Shown here: positions 42,957 to 54,400 of the stretch, in pieces
Position numbering within the stretch: position 1 is the stretch's first letter
How the letters are laid out: each line of letters starts with the position of its first letter
Source of the DNA: a virus
DNA length: 64,000 bases
IMG/VR virus record: IMGVR_UViG_3300021364_003460
Coordinates: 124,001-188,000 of that record
Strand: one strand, 5' to 3'
The notes under the pieces: model-generated
The model's input: only the letters and a program-made list of their open reading frames with translations
What the model was told of the DNA's origin: nothing
The model's database searches: none
Position numbers and translations under genes: made by a program

Positions 42957-44339
42957 AGGAAACCCTAACAAGTCTTTAATATAATTTCTTTCAGCTTCAG
43001 TCTTATTAAGTTGGTAAGGTTCAAACAAGTTTTTAATACCATCTAATATAGTTTTAAGTTCAGTGTCTCTAGCTGGCTTACATTGAATAGTTCCTGGATG
43101 CAGTGCTTCAGGAATTAATCTAGCATCAAAGTTGTATTGGATAAGTTGTAAGATAGCCTGGTTAAGTATATGCTCTACAACAAAGTCAAACAAACTAGCA
43201 ATCATTTTATTAAACTGCTCAATTTGTCTTTCTGAAGTACCTCCACTACCTAAGCCTCCTATATTGTCTTTCATAATAAGGTTAGGTAGTCCCAAAATAG
43301 CTCTCATGTTATCATCACATAAGTCAATAGCATTGATAAAACTATCTGAGAAGTTATTACCTGTAGTCAATGCTCCTACTTCAACAGGTTGGTCTTTTGA
43401 TAACTGAGTAAATACTAATGCAGATTCATTCTCTACTCCATCTTGTAACATCTCTGTTACTTTTTCCTGCATGCTCTTAGGTCTTACTTCCCCATCAGGC
43501 TCAGTAATCATTTCATCTGTAGCAGTAGGCGGAACTTTAACATAGATAAGTGGAGTAGCATATCTCATAGAAGCCTTAAATAAGATTTCTACAAAGGCGT
43601 GTTTATAGAGATACCAATAAAGACAAGCATTGATTAAAGACTTACCATAAAGGTTAGTAGCCTCAGACCTATAAGCCATGTATACTCTTTTACTTCTAGG
43701 TAGTCTTACTAAACTACCTACAGTATCAGTATTCTTAGATTTAGCTAGTTGAGGTACTTTATGTGGAGGTAGTGGAACCCAGACACCTGATTTGTAGACT
43801 TTATCATATACCTGCTCACCATCTTTTAGTATTCCATAGTCATTGGGTACTAAAGTTACTTGCAGTGGGTGGAAACTAATAAGATCATCTATCCAAGTTT
43901 GTGTCTCTTCATTTTTACCTATCTTTTGCATCCAGTTGATTTCCTGTACAGAATAACCAGACCATAATGCAGTTCTTAAAGCATCTCTAACCCATTTCTT
44001 TAATTTAGTTTCTATGTTAGCTTGTACAAAGTCATCTATCTGAGAATTAGGGTGTGAATAGTTTCCTAACCTAGAAATGACTGCTGACTCAATATATTCT
44101 AAACCTTGCTTTACTATGGGTTCTTTTTCTCTTAAAGAGTCAAGTGCTACTAACTGATAATAGTTAGGTTTGTAGGTAGGAAAGTAATTATCAGCTTGTT
44201 CATTAGGAGTATATGACCTAGCAAAACCTAGTTGTCTAAATGCAGCAGGCTGTCTTCTATAAACTGCACTAGTATTGACTGGAGGTTTAGTTTCTAAAGT
44301 AGATATGTTTCCTTGAGTTGGATGAAGGTCAACTGCCAT
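42948..44339 (-). CDS. portal protein (Mu gp29/DUF935-like)
   Basis: The portal forms the dodecameric channel for DNA entry and exit. Supporting segments: LREKEPIVKQGLEYIESAVIS, ALRTALWSGYSVQEINWM, LISFHPLQVTLVPND, then RVYMAYRSEATNLYGKSLIN and ACLYWYLYKHAFVEILFKAS. The C-terminal DDNMRAILGLPNLIM and GGTSERQIEQFNKMIASLF match the usual helix-rich clip/wing end. The length of 463 is typical of the DUF935 group. It lies upstream of protease/scaffold in transcription. AAGGAGG lies 7-8 nt before the start, one of the few strong ribosome binding sites in the operon. Confidence 0.85.
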   Translation of the reverse strand: MAVDLHPTQGNISTLETKPPVNTSAVYRRQPAAFRQLGFARSYTPNEQADNYFPTYKPNYYQLVALDSLREKEPIVKQGLEYIESAVISRLGNYSHPNSQIDDFVQANIETKLKKWVRDALRTALWSGYSVQEINWMQKIGKNEETQTWIDDLISFHPLQVTLVPNDYGILKDGEQVYDKVYKSGVWVPLPPHKVPQLAKSKNTDTVGSLVRLPRSKRVYMAYRSEATNLYGKSLINACLYWYLYKHAFVEILFKASMRYATPLIYVKVPPTATDEMITEPDGEVRPKSMQEKVTEMLQDGVENESALVFTQLSKDQPVEVGALTTGNNFSDSFINAIDLCDDNMRAILGLPNLIMKDNIGGLGSGGTSERQIEQFNKMIASLFDFVVEHILNQAILQLIQYNFDARLIPEALHPGTIQCKPARDTELKTILDGIKNLFEPYQLNKTEAERNYIKDLLGFPLG

Positions 44340-44410
44340 TAGCTAACCTCCTTACTATTTAATAGTTTAAGAAGGAAGCTAATTAAAGTTTCCATATTAG
44401 TATTATTCAT
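44339..44410 (-). CDS. 23-codon leader ORF overlapping portal start
   Basis: This short frame (MNNTNMETLISFLL...SKEVS) ends with TAATG, so its stop overlaps the portal ATG by 1 nt. The portal ribosome binding site AAGGAGG lies within its last codons. It could be a leader peptide for translational coupling or a tiny hydrophobic protein, or chance. It has no clear ribosome binding site of its own. Confidence 0.3.
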   Translation of the reverse strand: MNNTNMETLISFLLKLLNSKEVS

Positions 44411-44431
44411 ATTGAAGTTTTATAAAACATT

Positions 44432-44450
44432 AGGAGGTAAATAACCTCCT
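44432..44450 (-). terminator. 7-bp GC-rich hairpin after chaperone gene
   Basis: AGGAGGT and ACCTCCT pair perfectly with a 5-nt loop. On the minus strand the hairpin follows the chaperone stop by about 60 nt and is followed by AATGTTTTA, so it may act as an attenuating terminator before the portal gene. The stem on the minus strand also contains AAGGAGGT, a sequestered Shine-Dalgarno-like sequence. Confidence 0.5.
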
Positions 44451-44506
44451 TCTTAAAGTGATATTAAATAGTTTTAACAGAACAAAGATAGTTGATAATA
44501 GGGAGT

Positions 44507-45318
44507 TTATCCCATTTGAAATGTTGGTTTAGGCACTGTAGCAAAAGGACTAACATAAGGTGCAGATTCCTGATTACCAGATATCTGTTTCATCAAACTA
44601 TCTTTCTCTTCTTTTTCTTTCTTGTTTCTAGCTTCTATAACTGAAGAGACTGCTTGGTAGATAGCTTCCTGCCAATAAATATCTTTAGTTAGCCATTTAT
44701 CTAAGTCCATTCCTGTTTGGTTAGCTACAATAACCCATTTTTCTAAACCTGCACTCTCTTTATAGTAAGTACCTACACTTTGGATTACTTGAAGTTTAAA
44801 ACACTCAAACTCATAATCTGTAATGTAAGTATATAAAGATTCTCTTCCTAGTAAGCAGCCTCTATACTTGTAAGTTAAGTCTATTACTGGAGGCAGTAAA
44901 GTACCTCCATAATAGTTAGCAAATAGATTTAGCTTGCGCTCTTTCCAGTGGGTTGACTGGGTGCTGATTTCTTCTGAGTACCAACTAAGCTCTCTCCACT
45001 CAGTAGCTTTTTTGCAGCTTCTTTTGCGGTCTCTCTCTTCTCCATATCAGAGAAGTTTAATGCAGAGAAAATGTCAAAGTAGTAGAAAAAGTCATTTAAG
45101 TTCATTTGACCAATCAAAGTAACAGGGTCAATGTTAGCAGGAGTGGGTTCACCATCAATAGCTTCAATACATCTGATGGCAATCATGTCTTCTGCTGGTA
45201 CACCTGTTTCTTTATCATAGTTTTTGTAAACTTCACTTTTATCTCTGTAGACTGCTGATCTAAAGGTAATTACTGCTTTGGAGTTAGGTAACTCAATTTG
45301 AAAAGGAGTTGTAGACAT
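44507..45318 (-). CDS. tail assembly chaperone, -1 frameshift fusion product (G-T-like, about 270 aa)
   Basis: Long-tailed phages often make a short chaperone and a longer form by -1 frameshifting (lambda gpG and gpGT) to recruit tube subunits onto the tape measure. Here the 0-frame protein reaches the heptamer A AAA AAG at 45013-45007. From it the -1 frame is open without a stop down to 44507: ATEWRELSWYSEEISTQSTH, later YYGGTLLPPVIDLTYKYRG, then MDLDKWLTKDIYWQEAIYQA. The extension has no start codon of its own in its first 100 codons, which argues that it is reached only by frameshifting. Computed length is 104 codons before and 166 after the shift. Confidence 0.75.
44929..45318 (-). CDS. 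tail assembly chaperone, short form (129 aa)
   Basis: This is the unshifted product. The start is set at the Met at 45318 (MSTTPFQIELPNSKAVITF). An in-frame ATG at 45474 would add 52 hydrophobic residues overlapping the divergent giant gene and is disfavoured. The pattern IRCIEAIDGEPTPANIDPV, then LIGQMNLNDFFYYFDIFSAL, matches tail-chaperone/gpG-like proteins (IDG-x-P followed by a helical D-x-x-Y-F region). The C terminus is Lys/Ser/Pro-rich. It is the first gene of the leftward structural operon. Confidence 0.7.
   Translation of the reverse strand: MSTTPFQIELPNSKAVITFRSAVYRDKSEVYKNYDKETGVPAEDMIAIRCIEAIDGEPTPANIDPVTLIGQMNLNDFFYYFDIFSALNFSDMEKRETAKEAAKKLLSGESLVGTQKKSAPSQPTGKSAS
45007..45013 (-). 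promoter_or_regulatory. -1 ribosomal frameshift heptamer A AAA AAG
   Basis: Read on the minus strand, codons GCA AAA AAG give the A AAA AAG slippery site in the correct phase, the same heptamer as in E. coli dnaX. The -1 frame after it stays open for 166 codons. It lies about 26 codons before the 0-frame stop, the typical geometry of gpG/gpGT sites. Confidence 0.75.
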
Positions 45319-45325
45319 ATTTAAT

Positions 45326-45378
45326 TTTATACTCTTTTTAATAACTGTCTTTAATGTAGAGTTTAAAAAGAGTATAAA
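45326..45378. repeat. perfect 16-bp inverted repeat between divergent genes
   Basis: TTTATACTCTTTTTAA at 45326-45341 is exactly complementary to 45363-45378, with 21 nt between. It lies 7 nt before the chaperone ATG and about 90 nt before the giant gene, in the only divergent gap that drives both. It could be an operator for late transcription or a 5'-UTR hairpin of the chaperone mRNA. Confidence 0.7.
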
Positions 45379-45468
45379 GTAGGCAAACTGTATATTGAGC
45401 CTACTAGAACTAATGTAAATTGAGATAGCTTTATCAAAGTAATTAGCACAGCTTTCTCTAATTTCAGT

Positions 45469-48400
45469 ATGCAAGAACCATATAATTTTGAAGGGATATT
45501 TAAAAGTAGAGACAATGATAGTAAACCTAGCTTTCTAAGAGATGTAGTTAGGTTACACACTCATAACTCTATGGAAGGTAATAAAGACTTTATCTTAGAT
45601 AGGGAAGACCAGTTTGAAGGTTTCTTTTCTAAGAACTTTCAAGACCAAATAGAACAAAGAAGTAGAAACTTAGATTACAACAATAGAGAAAGGCTGACTA
45701 GAGAAGCTGTCTTTGAGCATGCTAATTACAGTTTTACAAGTAAACTACTTAACAATGCTAATGGAGTTATGGGAAGAATGTTTGCTTCTTTTGAGACTCC
45801 TAACTTGTTTGATGACTCTGATGAAAGTGAAAGGTTTGGTAGGGAGACTTTACATGAGTTTCTTAATATACTAAAAGAGCCTGATGATATTAGAGAAAAG
45901 AGAATTAAAGAAAGTGTAGCCCCCAAACCTATAGCTGAAATGAACTATAAGTTTGATAACTACATTAACAGTAATATTGAGAATGCTGAAAATGCTAGTA
46001 GACATATCAATAAAGATATTAGAGACTTTACTAATAGAGTTAATGCTCAAGACAGTATTATCAACTATTTTACTAAAGGAGGACAAACTAGGTCTGTTAA
46101 GTTACTAGATAATGTTGGATACATCAACAGACCTGGTATTCTGCCTGCTATAAGTATGATTCATGATGCTGAGAGTGAGTTATCTATTAATATCTTCCAG
46201 CTACAAAACAAACCTATTATTGACTATCTAACTTCTGACTTAGTTAACAGAGCAGAAGAGATTAGAAAACAAAGAAGACAGGGTGTTCAAGTTGATAACT
46301 TTAAATTCAGACTACAATTAGCTTGGAATGAAGAGTTAGCTAATGATGCTGCTGGTTACAATATCCTTGGACCTAACTTAACTGCTATTAGAACCTTTCA
46401 GAACTTAGCAACTAAGTATGCTGATGCTTTAGATATTACTGTGCAAACACTAGATAGAAGAAATCATACTAAATTAATATTCAGTGACCAAGGGGCTTAT
46501 ATCTCTACACAAAACCAAACTGCTCCTGTAGGTAAGTCACTGTATCAAGCTGGTAGTAACTATGAATCAGGTAGGTATGTTAGAAATCTACAGATTACTC
46601 AAGATAGTACAGTTAGTGAAAGAGGTGAAGCTAAACTCTACCAACAGGTAAAAGAGTTGCAAACTAAAATGTTTGGGCAGCAAAAGCTACTGCAAACTAA
46701 TCAACCTAACATTAGTGGACCTGTAGAAACCTATGAGATGATGAGGTCTTCTTTAGATTACCTACAAAAGAATAAAGGTAAAGGAGTTAAAGCAGACTTT
46801 ATATTAGACCAAGTATTTCTCCTTCAATATGACAGTATGTTGTTTGATAAAGTTGCTGAAGGAGAAATGGGTCCTGAGTCTAAAGGTACTATAAAGAGAG
46901 TAATAACAGACTTAGATAAAAAGAAAGCTAAATATAGAGCTGATATACAAGAACCTTTAATGCTGGCTCTTATAGAAGGTAACGCTCATGTTACTACTGA
47001 TGTTAGAAATTTTAAGCAAAATGTTCAAGAACCTATCTATACAGAGTTAATGAAATTAGATAGCTTTAGAGACAGTGGCTATAACTTAGATACCTTCTTA
47101 AATGATGATATATCTTTACCTACTGAAGAGAGAATTAGACGAGTAGAGGCTAAAGTAGGTAGTAGAAGTAGAGCTATCCAATTGTTAGCTATGACTTCTG
47201 GTAATATCCAAACAGCTAATGTACCAAGGCAGCACGTTAAAGCCAGTTTACTATACAGAACAAGTCCTAATGGTATTGAAGGTATAGCTGGTGAACTAAG
47301 CAGTTCTAACAGAGGTTTATACTCTATGTCATTAGTAGATAGTGACTTTGAAAGAGATATGACTAACAATGAGTTAGGTATGATGTTCTACTCAGAAGAC
47401 TTTGCTAAGGGACTTAAAGTGACTAAGCAAAGTCCTTACTCTTTAGAAAGTAATGAGGTTACTGAAGAGTTACAGGAATACACTAAACATTACATTTCTA
47501 TGAAGTCTGATTTGTCTACAAGAAGAGTAGGTCAACTTGAGTATAGTAATGTTAACAACAGAGCTGAGTGGGAAAAGGATGTAGATAGAAAGAAACTAGC
47601 AAACTTGTTTGATAGCTTAAATGAGATGAACAAGTCTACTGGTGGAGATGCTATGAAAATTAGCTATGACTATGATAGCAAAGGTCCTATTTCAATCTTA
47701 GTTGACTTAAACAATGGCTTAAAGTATAGGTTTACTGCATTACAAGGTGGAGTTAATAACCAAGGTTTTATCTATGAAATTAACAAGTCTAAAGTAATAG
47801 GTGAATCTGACTTTATTAACCAAAGTTCAGAAAGTATTAGAACTAGCTTTACTGATAATGGTAATCCTTTGTTTATAAAAGCAGGTGAGAGGTTAACTCT
47901 AACTCCTATACAAACTACTATGTCTATGATTAGTAGTATTAGTTTAGAGGCTTCTCAAATAAGGTTAATCAGAGCACCCTTAATAGAATACCAAACTCAT
48001 TATGCTCCAGGTGCAGAAGGTAGTGATAATTTTGATGCTGGTATCTCAAGGTATTTGTTAGCTTTATCTGGTTATAGTGATAGAGGTGTTACTGATGTAC
48101 TTAGCATTGACCAAGGTTCTATTATCAAAGGTGCATTAGAGAACTTACAACTAAGGATGCGTAATAGTGATGCTACCTTAGATAAAGTTAGACAGTTTGC
48201 TGGTATAGATATTAATAATGAAGATAGACAAGCTAAACTACAATATCTAACTGATTTGATTCAAGTCTTTGGTAGTGTAAATGCTAATGATAGAAGACTG
48301 CTAATTACTGGAGAAGGCTTAGATGGCAGACAGAGTTTAAAGAGATTTATGTCTTCTCTGTTTAGCAGCCATGAGTATGCTGATGTACTTTATGACTTTA

Positions 48401-51400
48401 TCCAATCTCAAGGAGACCCATTATACCAGCAAGCTACAGCTAATTATGTTAAAGAAGTAAGTAGTAGAGTGTTTGACCCTTATCTTAACAGAACTCAGGT
48501 TAGTGTATATGGTTCTACTCAAGCATATAGACAAAGACCTCTTTATGGTGTTAATGAAAGAAGAACTGCCTTTGGTAGAGGAGTTAATAATGCTGCTCTT
48601 AGTAGTCTACAAGGTATGTTTAGATTAGGAGGCTATGCTTTAGCCGCTTCCCCCTTTGACCATAATGCTACTGCTGACTTTGGTACTGACTTTAAAAATG
48701 GTAGTCTGCTCTTTATTCAGATTACTGGTACTGGAGGTAGTAGAGAAAAGTCAGGTTTAGAATACTCTGGATATAATGAGTATGATAACTTGTTACCTTA
48801 CTATCAGCATAAGAAGATAGGTACTGCTACAGGATTAGATATTATACAAGATGCTGGAGTAGGGTCTATTATAGATAAACAAAGTGTAACTGACTATAAT
48901 AAGGCAATCGCCCACTTAGGACTTACTGTAGATTCAGATGACTTACTGCAAGGTAATGACAGGATGTTGCTCTTTAACTTTGATGTTAAAAAGAAAGCAT
49001 CTCAGATACCCCAGCGTATTAAGAATGTTATTGGTAGTAGACCTACTATGGAACTTACTACTCAACTACAAGAATTAATAGAGTTAGGTAGCACCAAGTT
49101 TGCAGGTCAAGACATTAATAATATAGAAGCATTAAGGTCATCATACTTATCTAATCTTAGAAATAGAGTAGGAAATAAAGCTAACCTAATCACAGATATG
49201 TATGCTGTAGGTATAGAGTTTGGTGGACAGATTAGAGCTACCCTTAGTAATGATGTTGCAGAAGTTTTAGAATCTATTAGAGAAGATGTAAACACAGAGT
49301 TTGAAGGTGTAGATGAAGATACTAAAGCTGAAATATTAAGAGTTAGATTACTAAATGCAGACTTATCAGGGCATTCTATTAGAAGCTTTACAGGTAGTTC
49401 AAAAAGAACAGGAAACTCATTTGTACTATTCCAACTTAGTGGAGCTTACTCAGATTACTCATTCTTAAACCCTGAGTTTGGCAGCACTGATACCTTAGAT
49501 GGGATGCGAACTGGGTTTGCTGATAGAGCGGTTAAAGGTCATCAAGCTAGTAAGTTAAGTAGTCAAAGGTTGTTAGGTGCAGAAGGTGACTTTAACTTAG
49601 CTGATGAACTGCTTATCAAATCAGGTAGCTATATTAAGAGAGATAAAGAGACAGGTTTATTTCATGTGTTCTCTTTTGATGAATCTCAGAATACTTATAT
49701 TAGAGGGCAAGCTATCAGTTCTAGAAAAGAGTTTACTGTAGTTAGAAACCTGTTAGAAGCTGTTAAAGCAGAGCCTTCAATAGGTAGGTTAGGGGCAGTT
49801 AGTAATGCTGCTTCTTTTGAAGGAGAAATGGCTATAGAAATCCTTAGAGATGTAAGAATATTAGAAGGCGAAGTTACCTCTAATGAAATCAGAACTGAGA
49901 TAGATTACATAAGAACTGGTAGAAGAGGTGGTAGTGCTAGACAGGAATCTCTATCAGGAGGACTAGCTAAGATGGTTCCTATTTACCTTTATGATGTAGA
50001 CAATACTGAGAGAGGTAAAGGTTTACTCAGGCAAATGTTTGAACAATTTGAGAGAACATCAGGAAGAGTTGGTTCATTTGAAGGTGCAGGTAAACTAAGC
50101 TATAGTCAGTTTTATGGGGTAGTTAACCCAAGTAACCTTAAATCTTACTTCTATGAGCATGGTGCACAGATACTAATAGATAGTAAGAAGAAAGCTGCAC
50201 TATTAGGTACTGACGGTAAAACATTAGCTGCTGCTTTAGTAATGTCATTTGGTACTAGTAGATTTGCTAGTGGAGATAGAAATGGAGTATTAACTCAGTT
50301 AGCTAAAGTTGCTGGGAAAGGTCAATTAGGTCAGTTTTATCAAGACCAATATTTACTAAGCTTTTTACAACATAAAGGAGATGTTACTAAAGTTGGTGAA
50401 GGGTTTATTAATAGCTTTGTTGATAAGAAAACTAAAACAGAAAGTATATCCAACCTTCAAGTTAGAGCATTAGAATACATTGGTTTAGATTTAATCAGAG
50501 ATGCTCTAACTGGAGCAAATCCTAATGCAGCTAGTGAAATTCAAAAGAGAGTAACAGACTTGTTAACTGACACTACTGGGGTAGTAGGTAAAGAGTACCT
50601 TAATACAGGTAAAGATAGAGGTAGAGAGATGGCTATTATAGCTGCCTCTTTAGACTACTTTGTACAGTTAACTCAAGCACAGGCTCATGATATAGCAGTA
50701 GTAAATACTACTAAAGATAGGTCAGCTTATTTGTCTTTAGGAACTATTGGAGGCATGAGCTATGAAGAATTAATTGAGAGAGAAAATGAAGGATTAAATC
50801 AACTAGTCAACCAATTAGGTAGAAGGTCATATACAGTTGGTATGTGGATGAGTTTATCTGGCTCTCAAAGTAAAGTAGCTATATCTAGTAAACTAGAATC
50901 CTTTATTGAAACTCAACATACTATCTTTGAACCTTTCTACACTAACTTAACTAAGTTTCAGAAAGGTGGTTCATTAGACTCACTTAGACAACTAATGGCA
51001 GGTTTCTATGGAGCTATGGCTGGTACTCATACAGGTGAGTTTCTTAATGCTATGTCTGGATTACAGCAAATAAACTTACTTGATACTAGAAACCCTATCT
51101 TTGCTTCTAAAATGGTTGGTTACTATAATGACCCCTTTACTTCAGATGCAGAGTTTAAAGAGTACCAAAGAAATTATGAAATGTTTGGGGTGCTGCAATC
51201 TTTAGTAAGTAATGAGACAGGAGACACTATTAATGCAGCTTTACTAAAGAAAGTAATAGAAAAGTATAGAAAGAATGCTGATGGATTAGACCTAAATCCA
51301 GATACCTTAAATACTGAACTTAGTAACCTAATAGAAGCTGCTGAAAACAACCAATTAGGTAGAGTACAAGAAATCATTAATCAAGGTTATGAGTACAGTC

Positions 51401-54400
51401 TTTACCACTTTGAAAGAATGTATGCTGACTTTAGATTAAATCCTGATAAAGGAGATGCTAATGCAGGTCAAGCTATCTCTACAGGTTTACAAAGAAGTGC
51501 AGGAGCTAAAGGTAGGTTTGCATTCACTTTACCTGTAATGGAGTTTAATGATGATGGTAGTATTAAAGTTTATAAGAATAGTTTACAGAGAAGTTTCTCT
51601 CTAGCAGGTGAAGATTTAAAGATTATTGGTGAAAGCTTTGGTAACGTAGATGCTCCTATTCTTAAATCTCAAGCTATCTTATGGCAAGCATTCTCTCCTA
51701 ATAGTGCAGTAAGCAGGTTATTAGATAGAATCAATGATGGTAAGTCTATTAGTGAAATAGATGTTAGTGTAGAAGATTATGAAGAAATTATGAGATTCTA
51801 CATTACAGCTATTAATATGCCTGTTGAGATAACAGAGGCTGTAGGTGTCTATGGTAATAAAATACTAGGTAACAAAATAGGGTTTGCAGGAGGTACTACT
51901 ACACCAGCAGCTTGGTTTATGGGAGGTACTCAAATGAGTATTCTACCTGAAACTATTATGGAGAGACATGGTGCTGGTAGTAGTAATAGGAGAGATGCTT
52001 ATGATAAAGTGTTGCAGCAGATTAAAGGTATAGATGAAACTTCTCAAACTATTTCTAATATAAGTGAAGATAAAAGAAACTTACAAATACTCAAAAAGTA
52101 TTATTCTAATAGATTTGTAGACGCTGCTGAAAGAACCCCTTTAATCCAGGAAACTAAATCTAAGCAATACTTAACATATCTTGCTAGAACTCTTAACAAA
52201 GGTATATCAGCAGCGTCTACTTCTGAACTTAATTCATTAATTGAAAAGAGTAAAGAGTTTCAAGAGAGATTAAGTTTAGCAGGTAATAATGAACTTGAGC
52301 TTAATAGAATTATTACTGAAATAGAAGGTGGAATTTCTAATGAATCTAAATACTCTATTGCTTACTACAGAAGAAGACTTCAGATTACTAATGTAGATGA
52401 TAAAGAAAGGTTTGGAGTTAACTTAAATGAAGGTGGAGATCCCTTTGTTGACTTACTAGGTTTATATGAATTAAGAACTCTTAGGGCAGCAGCTATTAGT
52501 CAAGGAGGTACTTCTAGTAGGCTTAATGGTGAAGCTTTAGATAAAAGTCTAGAATTTGCTGAAACTATGAAGCACTTTTACTCTCCTTTTAGAGGATTAA
52601 TGATAGGTTCTCAAGCTGATACTAATCTACCTAAAGTTACCCCTGAAGAAATGGCACTTGAAATGAGAAGAGGTGCTAGTAAGTTAGAGAAAGCATTAGG
52701 TCTTAACTTTGATTCCATTAGCGGGTTAGAAAAAACAGCAGGTAAAATTTACTTTGAGAAAGTAATAGGTAATATAGAAAACTTTGCTAAGGAAAGAATA
52801 GATGAGTTACAAAATAGATATAACTCAGAAGTTAATGGTGAGTTAGCTGAAGGTACTATAAAACGACTACAAAAAATGATAGCTGATGTCAAATCTTATG
52901 GTAATAGATTAAGTGACGACATGAGTGAATATGATGTTAGAGATATAGCTTTATTACTAACAGGTGAAGTTGAGAAGTACCATGCTGAAATTAACTTAGG
53001 TATTACTCAGTCAATGAGACCTTCTCCTATGGGAGGTTCTTACTTAGGTAGAGCAGTCTATGACACCTTTGGATTAGGAGATGTTAATAGATTAATGAGA
53101 AGCTGGGAGCTACCTATTAGCTTTACTCCAGGTGGACAAGAAGATGTAGACCACAGAAATAAGACTCTTCACTTGTTTAACCCTTATAGCTGGTTAGTCA
53201 GTCACCTTGGAGACTTTGATGGAGACATGATAACTAATATGTTCAGAACTACAAGTCAACTAGACTTGAGAGTGAGAACTTATGATGCTTCTATTGCTGC
53301 TGCTAAAGAAGAATTAATATTACTAGGAAATAAGATAAATGCTACAGTTCCAGATACAGAAGACTACACTAAGTTAATTAAAACTAAAAGTGATACTGAA
53401 GATAGAATAGTAAACCTTGAGAAACAGAAAGCTGAGTTTAGTAGACTATCTCAGCAAACTAAAGACAACACTACTTATAAAGAATATCAAATAGCTGCTG
53501 CTAAGTGGGTTGGCAACTACCTTAAAGTAGACTATAGAATGTTTCTAGATGAAAAACATGGTGGTTACAGATTAGAAAGTCAAGGTAATGTACCTCCAGA
53601 AGTATTGTTTACTTACACTGAACAAGGTAGAGGTTTGTTTGGTGGGATGGAAGCTATTGTTACTAAGTCAATGGATTTGTTTTATGACTTTAGAAAGTTA
53701 GCTGAGAATAAGTTGACTCTACAGACTTGGGGAGACGTACAGAATAGATTAGATAATCTTAATGATTCTGGTTTAAAAGAACTAATACAAAAAGGTAATT
53801 TACCAGATGAACTTAGGGATGAAATCATTAGATTAAGTAGTGACTTTGAAGGAGACACTTTAGGTAGAGATGCTGCAATAGCTGAATATGTAGCTAGGTT
53901 ATACAGTAGCCAATCAGGTTTAGAAACCTTACAAAAATACAACTTAAAAGGTATTGATGGATCCGCTATGACCCCTGACATCTTCATGGCTATGGAGAAT
54001 ACTTTAGGTCAAGCAGGTTCAGTAGTGTTAGGTAAATCATACAACACAATGGTTGGTATGTTGTATACTGAGTCTCCTAACTTAGCTTTAAGTTATGCTT
54101 TACTAAATGACCCCGATGAGAAACTCCAAACTATTGTCAGGGAAGCTTATGGTGGTGGAGATATAGGTTTAGCTAAGTACAATGAACTAAAAGATGCTGC
54201 ACAGCATAGCTTCCTTAAATCTCAGCAGATGGGTGAGTTTCTACAAGCTACTCAACAGATACTTAGAGATAGTATTAAGCCTAAAGATGCTGCTTTGTTT
54301 ATTAAAGAGTTAGAAGAAGCTTTATTGAAGTATAGAAGTATAGAGGATGCTGATAAGAAACAGGAAGCTTACACTGAAATAGTTAACAAGTTTGGTCCAG

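Noticed and set aside
44507-44710. Independent 67-residue gene
   Set aside because: The same frame is open another 99 codons upstream to the slippery heptamer, so this is the end of a frameshift product.
45319-45474. 52-residue N-terminal extension of the chaperone
   Set aside because: It overlaps the divergent giant gene start and has an odd hydrophobic composition; MSTTPFQIEL is a far more typical start.
48900-48915. Possible HIP1-like site within the giant gene
   Set aside because: The sequence is GGCAATCGCCC, not GCGATCGC.
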